8,011 nucleotides of DNA from Ascidiaceihabitans sp. (GTDB lineage: Bacteria > Pseudomonadota > Alphaproteobacteria > Rhodobacterales > Rhodobacteraceae), in the NCBI GenBank assembly GCA_023301665.1, contig JALZUL010000205.1, positions 1-8,011 on the forward strand, in the 5' to 3' direction. This document shows, one piece after another, positions 1 to 6,271 of this stretch. Positions within the stretch are counted from its first letter, which is position 1. Each line of letters begins with the position of its first letter. Below the pieces are notes generated by a model. It made no database searches. It was given only the letters and a program-made list of their open reading frames with translations, and was not told where the DNA came from. The position numbers and the translations under genes were made by a program.

Positions 1-839
1 ATTGCACCCCATAGCGGAAGCATGCCGATCAATTCGTCGCCGCGTAGCCCCAACATCCCCGAAATATGCAAAGCCTTGGAGAAAGCAAAAAGCCCAGCCA
101 GTGGGACGAGGACACGAAAGATCGAAAGAACAAAGCTCCAAACGCCCGTGCCCCGCCCGCCAAGGGTGCGAAGGTACGATCCAAGGCGTGCCACAAAACG
201 CCGCCCACGTGCCAAAAGAACACCCGCAACCCCAAGCAACAAAAGAACCGCTGGTGCAGACTCTCTAAAGTTTTGCAAAGCGGTAGGGTCAGAAAACAAA
301 CGGCGTTCTTCAACGATGTCACTCAATATTGTCCCGACATCCCCCAGCGCAGTTCCCCAAATCGTTGGGTTCAACGGCGAAGGTTCCAAAGACAACAAAC
401 GGGTCGTTTGGCGATCTCGGATAATCGTATCGATTTCACCAATCAGGCCATCCGCGCGGCTATAGGCCACCTGCGCCACCTGAACGGGCTCTTGCAAAGC
501 GGCAAGGTTTTGTGTGATTTCAGCTCTCTGGGCTGCAATCGCACCTTGTTCTTCACCATTTTCAGGGATCGCGCCCAATGCGAGCAATTGCTCTTGCAAG
601 GTCGCGATACGTTCGCTGTTTGCGGTGCGCGCAGCTGCGAATTTAGCGCGAAAATCCGCAATTCGAATGCGCAGAGTTTCGAACACCTCATTCGTGCCCG
701 CGCCGCTGTCAACGGCCGCCTCCGCACGGGTGGCTACACTGCGCCAAAGGTCATAGTTGATCGGATCAGCCGTCTGGGCAAAGCCCGCAACTGGAAGAAG
801 CAGGCAAAGCGCAAGGCGCAACAACCAACGATGGAGCAT
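1..839 (-). CDS. DUF3772/MscS-type mechanosensitive channel, N-terminal part (cut by window edge)
   Basis: This is an open frame of 279 codons from ATG at 839-837 that runs off the left edge without a stop. The N-terminus (MLHRWLLRLALCLLLPVAGFAQ) is a typical Sec signal peptide, probably cut after GFA near residue 21. Residues about 50-125 are Ala/Glu/Gln/Arg-rich and look like a helical, coiled-coil periplasmic region. Hydrophobic segments lie at about 196-210 and 235-255. This layout (signal peptide, periplasmic helical domain, then many membrane helices) is that of the large alphaproteobacterial DUF3772 proteins of the MscS family, which gate small ions and solutes on membrane tension. The MscS pore domain itself would lie beyond the window, so the family call rests on the N-terminal half. 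The gene starts three bases after the cysK stop (TAA-ATC-ATG), with a GAGG about 12 bases upstream inside cysK, so translational coupling is likely. Confidence 0.78.
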   Translation of the reverse strand, partial: MLHRWLLRLALCLLLPVAGFAQTADPINYDLWRSVATRAEAAVDSGAGTNEVFETLRIRIADFRAKFAAARTANSERIATLQEQLLALGAIPENGEEQGAIAAQRAEITQNLAALQEPVQVAQVAYSRADGLIGEIDTIIRDRQTTRLLSLEPSPLNPTIWGTALGDVGTILSDIVEERRLFSDPTALQNFRESAPAVLLLLGVAGVLLARGRRFVARLGSYLRTLGGRGTGVWSFVLSIFRVLVPLAGLFAFSKALHISGMLGLRGDELIGMLPLWGA

Positions 840-842
840 GAT

Positions 843-1880
843 TTAAACGACCTCAGTAACGTCAGGAAGGTTTAGCGGTTCTGCATCCAACCAATCAGGA
901 ATAGGCAAGCCTTTTTCACGCAAGAAGGCAGGGTTGTACAACTTGGATTGATAGCGCGTGCCAAAGTCACACAGAATGGTCACGATGGTATGGCCTGGCC
1001 CCATATCGCGCGCCATGCGCATCGCGCCGGCAACATTCACACCAGAGGACCCACCAAGGCAAAGCCCCTCGTATTTCAAAATATCAAAGACAACAGGCAA
1101 CGCGTCGGAATCGTGGATGTTATAGCTAAAGTCAGGTGTAAGCCCTTCGAGGTTCTTGGTGATCCGAACTTGGCCGATCCCTTCGTTGATCGAGCCGCCC
1201 TCGGACATGGTCAATTCGCCGTTGGTGTAGAAATTGTACAACGCCGCACCATCAGGATCAGCCAAACCGATCTTAACGCCTTTGGGCTTCAGGTATTCAC
1301 TGACCCCCGCCAAAGTTCCGCCAGAACCAACAGCACAGATAAAGCCGTCAACTTTGCCATTTGTCTGTTCCCAGATCTCAGGACCCGTTGTTTCAACATG
1401 CGATTGGCGGTTTGCAACGTTATCAAACTGATTGGCCCAAATCGCCCCATTGGGTTCTGTTTTGGCAAGTTCGGCGGCCAAACGTTCGGAGTAATGGATG
1501 AAATTGTTCTTATTGCGATAAGGTGCGGCGGGAACCTGAACCAATTCGGCCCCTGCAAGGCGCAACATATCTTTCTTTTCTTCGCTCTGTGTCTCGGGAA
1601 TAACGATAACCGTCTTGAACCCCATTGAGGCCCCAACAAGCGCCAAACCAATACCGGTATTACCAGCGGTACCTTCGACAATCGTGCCACCGGGTTTCAG
1701 ATCACCACGCGCAATCGCATCACGAATAATGAACAAAGCCGCGCGATCTTTAACCGACTGGCCGGGGTTCATAAATTCGGCTTTGCCCAAGATTTCGCAA
1801 CCGGTTTCTTCACTGGCTTTGTTCAAACGGATCAAAGGAGTTTTGCCGATGCTATCAGCCAAATTCGTCGCGATGCGCAT
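843..1880 (-). CDS. cysK: Cysteine synthase A (O-acetylserine sulfhydrylase), PLP-dependent
   Basis: A 345-residue fold-type II PLP enzyme that makes cysteine from O-acetylserine and sulfide in the cytoplasm. Visible motifs: the PLP Schiff-base lysine K44 in NPGQSVKDR, the substrate loop EGTAGNTG (69-76), the phosphate-binding loop GSGGTL (185-190), TTGPEIWEQT (164-173) and EGIG (233-236). The loop reads TAGNTG where enteric CysK has TSGNTG, so the serine that helps hold the substrate carboxylate is alanine here. The protein is about 20 residues longer than E. coli CysK, as in other Rhodobacteraceae. The frame stays open to an ATG at 1922. I chose 1880 because MRIATNLADSIGKTPL is the family N-terminus and a weak GAG lies 8 bases upstream, while the extra 14 residues do not resemble the family. 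It lies 81 bases after trgB. In R. sphaeroides cysK adjoins trgAB at a tellurite-resistance locus (recalled). Confidence 0.93.
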   Translation of the reverse strand: MRIATNLADSIGKTPLIRLNKASEETGCEILGKAEFMNPGQSVKDRAALFIIRDAIARGDLKPGGTIVEGTAGNTGIGLALVGASMGFKTVIVIPETQSEEKKDMLRLAGAELVQVPAAPYRNKNNFIHYSERLAAELAKTEPNGAIWANQFDNVANRQSHVETTGPEIWEQTNGKVDGFICAVGSGGTLAGVSEYLKPKGVKIGLADPDGAALYNFYTNGELTMSEGGSINEGIGQVRITKNLEGLTPDFSYNIHDSDALPVVFDILKYEGLCLGGSSGVNVAGAMRMARDMGPGHTIVTILCDFGTRYQSKLYNPAFLREKGLPIPDWLDAEPLNLPDVTEVV

Positions 1881-1903
1881 ATTGAGGTCTCGCTTTATTT
1901 TAG

Positions 1904-1920
1904 GCAGCACATTGCGCTGC
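1904..1920 (-). promoter_or_regulatory. Small hairpin in the cysK leader
   Basis: On the minus strand GCAGCG-CAATG-TGCTGC can fold into a 6-bp stem (one G-U pair) with a five-base loop, ending 23 bases before the cysK start at 1880. No T-run follows it, so it is not a terminator. It lies in the 81-base trgB-cysK gap and might influence cysK translation or mRNA processing, or it may be chance. I see no convincing sigma-70 promoter in this gap. Confidence 0.25.
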
Positions 1921-1961
1921 ATTCTCTGTTGGGCAAATTGTACCTGCGCAAAGAGGCAAGC

Positions 1962-3071
1962 TCAAGCCAAACCGCGCAACCTTGGACGGTGATATGCCAA
2001 CCAATATGCCAACGTCACCAAAGGTACATTGGCGGCCTGTTGGGTTTGAACCATTTCCATCAATGCATCAAATGACATCACATGTGTGCGAATGTCCTCA
2101 TTCTCAGCCTCAAGACCACCAATTCCGCCAAAATCATCCGGTAAATCCGCAAGACCGACGTATTGATAAAAGAACTCGGTTGAACACCCGGGCGAGGCAT
2201 AGGCCTCACAGACTTGTTCCAATTCCTCTACAACCAATCCCGCTTCCTCAAAAGCCTCGCGAATGGCGCAGTCTTTAGCATTTTCCTCTGCATCCACACG
2301 CCCCGCAATCGGCTCAAGCTGCCAAAGCGTCTTGTCACCACGCCCAAGTGGGCCCAACCGCAGTTGTTCCACCAAAAGCACGCGATCTCGCTTTGGATCA
2401 TAAGGCAACAAGATGGCCGCGTCTGAACCGATGAAAACAGCACGAGATAACGTGTCGGTCATCGTTCCGTCAAACCGCTCATGCCGCAGCTCAAAATCAT
2501 CCAACGCAAAGAAATCAGTGTAAGCGCGCGTCTTTTGCACGATCTCGACATGGCCTTTTAACACATCACGCCCATGCTTGGTGGCTTTTGCCCTTAGATT
2601 AGCCGAAGCGCGCGACCGGATCATTGGAAACATACCTGCGATCTCAGCAGCCGTGCGTGTGCCAAAGAACGACATCACTTCCCGAGCAGCGATACATGTC
2701 ATCGCTGCCCATTGCGTGACCCAAGCCTCTAGATCCCAAAGACTGTCAGCAGTGACACCCGCCTCAGGCGGAAAATAAACATCAACCCCCTGCCCGTTCG
2801 AGGCCGTCTTCCGCTCCAAAGTGAAATCAAATCCACCTTCGTAAAAGTTAAGGCGTTCGATGTCGATCTGGCTCAGCCCTGTTAAAATCAAACCGGCCTG
2901 ATCGTATCCTTGCTGTGCAACAATTAACGGAAATGGCCCCTCAACAGCCGCCATCGCAGCATGATCAGGCAACTCAGCATGGGTGAAATCAATCAGATCC
3001 TCAGTGCGCCCGAGAACAATCTCCAACAAGGGGATGTGGCGCAACGTCCCGTAGACGAACAAATTTGTCAT
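1962..3071 (-). CDS. trgB: TrgB: GGCT (gamma-glutamylcyclotransferase-like)-Nudix hydrolase fusion
   Basis: A 369-residue two-domain cytosolic protein. Residues 1 to about 110 are a GGCT/AIG2-like domain: it opens FVYGTLR (5-11), and NFYEGG (75-80) carries E78, the likely catalytic acid of this fold. Residues about 165-365 are a Nudix hydrolase of the ADP-ribose pyrophosphatase type. It has an exact Nudix box (GX5EX7REUXEEXGU) from G257 to L279, including E263, R271, E272, E275 and E276, and a downstream YASPGCSTEF segment typical of ADP-sugar hydrolases. The Nudix half probably cleaves ADP-ribose or a similar nucleoside diphosphate. The substrate of the GGCT half is unknown. In R. sphaeroides trgB with trgA raises tellurite resistance (recalled). 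It starts three bases after the trgA stop (TAA-AGA-ATG) with no clear Shine-Dalgarno, which points to coupled translation. Its stop is TGA. Confidence 0.88.
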   Translation of the reverse strand: MTNLFVYGTLRHIPLLEIVLGRTEDLIDFTHAELPDHAAMAAVEGPFPLIVAQQGYDQAGLILTGLSQIDIERLNFYEGGFDFTLERKTASNGQGVDVYFPPEAGVTADSLWDLEAWVTQWAAMTCIAAREVMSFFGTRTAAEIAGMFPMIRSRASANLRAKATKHGRDVLKGHVEIVQKTRAYTDFFALDDFELRHERFDGTMTDTLSRAVFIGSDAAILLPYDPKRDRVLLVEQLRLGPLGRGDKTLWQLEPIAGRVDAEENAKDCAIREAFEEAGLVVEELEQVCEAYASPGCSTEFFYQYVGLADLPDDFGGIGGLEAENEDIRTHVMSFDALMEMVQTQQAANVPLVTLAYWLAYHRPRLRGLA

Positions 3072-3074
3072 TCT

Positions 3075-3515
3075 TTAACGCCAGCGCAACCAAACAGCTT
3101 CAATGACCAGACCGGCGAGAATACCGCCCACCAAAGCCGTGCCCCAGAATGGAACAGTCGAAATCAAAACAAGGTAATCCAGTCCAATTGGTATAATTTC
3201 CAGAACCGCCTCAAAAGCGCCATCAAAACGATGACGCATCGCAAGGCGGAGCATCTCGTTAACACTTTGGATCGCCACCGCAATGATGACCAATGTGACA
3301 ACACCAGTGATCCCATTGTTTATGGCCGGTACAATGCCAAAACCCGCACGTTTCCCCATAAAGATCCACCCAACCAGAACACCAAGCACCATATTCACAT
3401 AAGTGAAGTAGCCAAAGTTGAAATCTTCAAGAAAATGCGGCTTGATCATCTCAGACAGAATATAAGCCAAGGCACACAGGCATAAAGCCCCCATTACTTT
3501 GGCACGATCTGGCAT
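3075..3515 (-). CDS. trgA: TrgA family integral membrane protein
   Basis: A 146-residue, strongly hydrophobic protein with four probable membrane helices at about 7-24, 36-54, 68-88 and 112-142, joined by short charged loops (KPHFLEDF near 25-32, RLAMRHRFDG near 90-99). There is no signal peptide and no catalytic motif I can identify. Length, helix layout and its place directly upstream of a GGCT-Nudix trgB match TrgA of Rhodobacterales, named for its part in tellurite resistance in R. sphaeroides. Its molecular function is not known. AGGA at 3527-3524 lies 8 bases before the ATG and supports this start. It follows the fatty-acid methyltransferase gene by 26 bases, with no terminator between them, so it is probably in the same operon. 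Confidence 0.87.
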   Translation of the reverse strand: MPDRAKVMGALCLCALAYILSEMIKPHFLEDFNFGYFTYVNMVLGVLVGWIFMGKRAGFGIVPAINNGITGVVTLVIIAVAIQSVNEMLRLAMRHRFDGAFEAVLEIIPIGLDYLVLISTVPFWGTALVGGILAGLVIEAVWLRWR

Positions 3516-3541
3516 GGTCTACATCCTATTTACTGGGCCAT

Positions 3542-4753
3542 TTACGATGGCGGTCGACTAATTGTAATCTGTGTAACGTCACAAATGCCACTTTCAAATG
3601 TCGCTGCGCAAGACGTGAGATAAAAATTCCACATTCTGCGGAACCGGTCATCAAATCCCATTTTCGAGATCTGCTCCCATTTCTCATTGAACGTCTCATG
3701 CCAGCGGCGCAGTGAAATGTTATAGCTTTGACCAAATTCGATTGAGCGTTCGACCGTTAGACCCGCCGTCTCTACCTCTTGGTGCAGCACCTTTGGACAG
3801 GGCAACATGCCGCCCGGAAAAATATATTTCTGAATGAAATCCACACCGTTTTTGTAGATATCCCAACGACGGTCTTCGACCGTTATGATCTGCAAAGTCG
3901 CCTGCGCACCGGGTTTCAAACGTGCACGCACTGTTTCGAAAAACGCAGGCCAGTACTTTTGCCCAACAGCCTCAAACATCTCAATGCTGGCGATGCCGTC
4001 ATACTGCCCCGTCTCATCACGGTAATCTTGCAACTTAAAGTCGACCTTTCCTTGAAGTCCTGCCTTTTCAATACGATCCACAGCGTACTTAAACTGCTCT
4101 TCGCTGATCGTCAGGCCCGTCACCTTAAGCCCACGCTCTTTCGCCGCATATTCTGCAAAGCCGCCCCAACCACAGCCAATCTCAAGGATATGGTCACCTT
4201 CTTTGACCCCCATCTGATCCACCATACTCTTATATTTCGCGATCTGAGCCGCCTCGTGGCTCTCTTGCCCCGTCTCGAACAAAGCCGAAGAATAGGTCAT
4301 CGTATCATCCAACCATAGACCGTAAAATTCGTTGCCCAGATCATAGTGGTAACTGATGTTCTTTCGCGCCTGCGCTTTGTGATTGCGCTGCATCCAAAAC
4401 CTGAACTTTTCAAACAGGCGCACCAATCCTTGACCGGGAAAGCCGTCATATAGATCTTCGTTATCAGCATGAATAAAATCCATGAACGCTTGCAAATCAG
4501 GCGTGCTCCACCAGCCATCAAGGTAGGCATCACAAAAGCCCAAATCCCCTTCGCGGATCAAACGGGCAAATAAATCGGGGTTGTGGATGCGAATCTCTGC
4601 AACATGACCTGGCTTTTTACCCTCAGCACGAAACACCCGCCCGTCCGGCAGAACAAAGTCGACACGACCATTGTTCAAATCTTGCGCCATCGCATAAACT
4701 TGCGCGAAATACCGTGGCAAACCCTTTTGGCCGTTGGTGGATGTCAATGTCAT
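3542..4753 (-). CDS. Cyclopropane synthase-family SAM-dependent fatty-acid methyltransferase, probably UfaM-like
   Basis: A 403-residue enzyme of the cyclopropane-fatty-acyl-phospholipid synthase family, which methylates the double bond of unsaturated acyl chains in membrane phospholipids using S-adenosylmethionine. Visible: an N-terminal lipid-binding region with GDLGFCDAYLDGWW (69-82), NISYHYDLGNEFY (132-144), the SAM-binding motif ILEIGCGWGGFA (189-200), MFEAVG with E261, and QKYIFPGG (308-315). Aligned by eye with E. coli Cfa, two residues that bind the bicarbonate ion are changed: Cys139 (YSCAY) is S156 (YSSAL), and His266 (LLHTIG) is Q288 (TLQIIT). Glu, Ile and Tyr equivalents (E261, I290, Y344) remain. 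In R. sphaeroides the homologue beside phrA (RSP2144, recalled) methylates vaccenate on the path to furan fatty acids (UfaM). I therefore infer a methylase rather than a ring-forming synthase. A good AAGGA (4764-4760) precedes the start; phr ends 51 bases upstream. Confidence 0.9.
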   Translation of the reverse strand: MTLTSTNGQKGLPRYFAQVYAMAQDLNNGRVDFVLPDGRVFRAEGKKPGHVAEIRIHNPDLFARLIREGDLGFCDAYLDGWWSTPDLQAFMDFIHADNEDLYDGFPGQGLVRLFEKFRFWMQRNHKAQARKNISYHYDLGNEFYGLWLDDTMTYSSALFETGQESHEAAQIAKYKSMVDQMGVKEGDHILEIGCGWGGFAEYAAKERGLKVTGLTISEEQFKYAVDRIEKAGLQGKVDFKLQDYRDETGQYDGIASIEMFEAVGQKYWPAFFETVRARLKPGAQATLQIITVEDRRWDIYKNGVDFIQKYIFPGGMLPCPKVLHQEVETAGLTVERSIEFGQSYNISLRRWHETFNEKWEQISKMGFDDRFRRMWNFYLTSCAATFESGICDVTQITISRPPS

Positions 4754-4804
4754 AGTCTGTCCTTATCCGTCTTTGCTTAGCGCAATATTTTGAGGGTGTT
4801 GGGG

Positions 4805-6217
4805 TTAGAACCCACGGTTTTCATAGGCCGTCAGGGCGCGCTTTCTGCCCTGTTCGGGGCTAACAACAGCTTGCGGATATGGGGTATCAGCGCTCAAGCC
4901 CCACGCGCGCGGCACGGCGTCATAAAACGACAGCGCGTCGGCATGTGGGTGGCTGTGCCCCTGCGCGATCCAACGATCGACATAGCCGCGGTTCTTATCG
5001 AATTTATCCAATTGCGTGACCGGATTAAAAACCCGAAAATACGGCGTGGCGTCAGGGCCCGATCCTGCCGACCATTGCCAGCCCATTGCATTGCTCGCAG
5101 GATCCCAATCGGTCAAACATTCTTCAAACCACTTTAGACCCACCTTCCAATCCGTCATCAGATGTTTGGTAAGGTAGCTCGCGACAATCATACGTCCACG
5201 ATTGTGCATGCGGCCTGTCACATACATCTCGCGCATCGCGGCATCAACAAACGGTATGCCTGTACGCCCTTGTTTCCATGCCAAGACTTCAGGCGTATCT
5301 TGGGTATTCCAAGGAAAGGAGTCCCAGCCGTCTTTCCAGTTTTGGTCCAAAATACGCGGCGTATGATGCATCAAATGATAGGCAAATTCACGCCAGACCA
5401 GTTCTTTCAAAAACACCTCAGCGCCGGCTTTTCCCTCGTGGAAGGCCCGTTGACCCGCATGCCAACATTGATGCGGGCTGATCTCACCAAGCGCGAGGTT
5501 TTCCGACAGGTTTGATGTTCCATCCGTCCACGGCAAATCTCGGTTTTTGACGTAATCACCAATCCATTCATCAACAAAGACCGCCAAACGCGCCTGAGCC
5601 GCTGCCTCGCCCAATCTGATATGAGGCCGCACAATCGCCGCACCCCGCCGCATTTCGGCTCCCATATTCCAATTCGCAATCGCATCACTGGCAGGCCAAC
5701 TGTCGGGTGCTGTAATTGATGAGGGTTCGGGCAAAGGTGCCTCAACATGGCGATGTTTAACGTTGTTCCAAAACGGGGTGTAAACTTTGTAAAATCCCCC
5801 CATCTTTGTCTCAGTTGTCCAGGGCTCAAACATCAAATGCCCACCAAAGGAACGCGCCTCGACACCATCCGCCTTCAACATCGCCTTGATTGCAGTGTCG
5901 CGCTCAATCGATTGCGGATCATACAACCGCGACCAAACCACCGCACCGGCACCGGTTTGCGCCACCAACGCTTTCAAAACATCCCCAGCAGGCCCTTTGC
6001 GCAAAATCATCCGGCTGCCCTTGGCCCGCAGGCTCTGATCTAGCTGATCAACCCCCAGACCCAGACGCCACTTAGGCGCCGCACCAAGCTGCGCCACCGT
6101 GTCATCGTGAATGAACACAGGGATAACCGCACCCCCAGAGGCACAGGCCGCCGTCAAAGCCGCATGATCTGAAAGGCGCAAATCGCGTCGAAACCAAACA
6201 AGTGTTGGAGCGTTCAT
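4805..6217 (-). CDS. phr: Deoxyribodipyrimidine photolyase (class I CPD photolyase)
   Basis: A 470-residue flavoprotein that uses blue or near-UV light to split cyclobutane pyrimidine dimers in DNA. The N-terminal antenna-type alpha/beta domain opens TLVWFRRDLRLSDHAAL (5-21). The FAD-binding helical domain spans about 200-465, with WREFAYHL (275-282, E277 matching the active-site Glu274 of E. coli), GIPFVDAAMRE (320-330), MHNRGRM (337-343) and GWQWSAGSGPDATPYFR (379-395). N376 matches the flavin-contacting Asn378 of E. coli. The electron-transfer tryptophans are all present: W380, W357 and W303 for W382, W359 and W306. It should therefore be active. In R. sphaeroides the orthologue phrA is induced by singlet oxygen through RpoE-ChrR (recalled), and a matching promoter lies just upstream here. 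The start at 6217 gives the usual short N-terminus, but the ribosome-binding site is weak (GGGA, 10 bases away). Confidence 0.95.
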   Translation of the reverse strand: MNAPTLVWFRRDLRLSDHAALTAACASGGAVIPVFIHDDTVAQLGAAPKWRLGLGVDQLDQSLRAKGSRMILRKGPAGDVLKALVAQTGAGAVVWSRLYDPQSIERDTAIKAMLKADGVEARSFGGHLMFEPWTTETKMGGFYKVYTPFWNNVKHRHVEAPLPEPSSITAPDSWPASDAIANWNMGAEMRRGAAIVRPHIRLGEAAAQARLAVFVDEWIGDYVKNRDLPWTDGTSNLSENLALGEISPHQCWHAGQRAFHEGKAGAEVFLKELVWREFAYHLMHHTPRILDQNWKDGWDSFPWNTQDTPEVLAWKQGRTGIPFVDAAMREMYVTGRMHNRGRMIVASYLTKHLMTDWKVGLKWFEECLTDWDPASNAMGWQWSAGSGPDATPYFRVFNPVTQLDKFDKNRGYVDRWIAQGHSHPHADALSFYDAVPRAWGLSADTPYPQAVVSPEQGRKRALTAYENRGF

Positions 6218-6243
6218 TCTATTTATATCCCGTCGTTAATATC

Positions 6244-6271
6244 TATACGCACCCAACAACGGGTTGGATCA
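6244..6271 (-). promoter_or_regulatory. RpoE/ChrR-type (ECF11) singlet-oxygen promoter for phr
   Basis: On the minus strand TGATCC (6271-6266), a 16-base spacer, then CGTATA (6249-6244). This fits the TGATCC-N16-CGTA pattern of the sigma-E/ChrR group in alphaproteobacteria; equivalently TGATCC-N18-TAT. The -35 box begins directly after the TAA of the preceding gene, giving TAATGATCC, so the promoter overlaps that gene's end. The predicted transcript start is near 6237-6241, leaving about 20-25 bases of leader before the phr ATG at 6217. The spacer holds a 5-bp inverted repeat, CCAAC/GTTGG (6253-6267), that touches the -35 box. There is no T-run, so it is not a terminator. Confidence 0.75.

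Noticed and set aside
66..875. 269-codon open frame on the plus strand
   Set aside because: It lies antisense to the channel gene, whose signal peptide and membrane helices read sensibly on the minus strand. The plus-strand product is a low-complexity Lys/Arg/Gln-rich shadow with no domain.
1254..1259. Further TGATCC words on the minus strand inside genes (for example 1254-1259, 5909-5914, 7068-7073)
   Set aside because: They are inside coding sequence; where I checked the spacing (1254-1259) there is no CGTA-type -10 box at 16 bases, and such words are expected by chance at this frequency.
948..1628. 226-codon open frame on the plus strand
   Set aside because: It is fully antisense to cysK, which has all PLP-enzyme motifs. 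No ribosome-binding site or recognisable domain supports it.
1881..1922. Longer cysK start at 1922
   Set aside because: The 14 extra residues (MQRNVLPKIKRDLN) do not match the family N-terminus, and a weak ribosome-binding site with proper spacing fits the start at 1880. Not fully excluded.
6253..6267. Inverted repeat CCAAC/GTTGG after the class V enzyme as a terminator
   Set aside because: The stem is only 5 bp, there is no T-run, and it overlaps the phr promoter. It is more likely part of the promoter spacer or chance.
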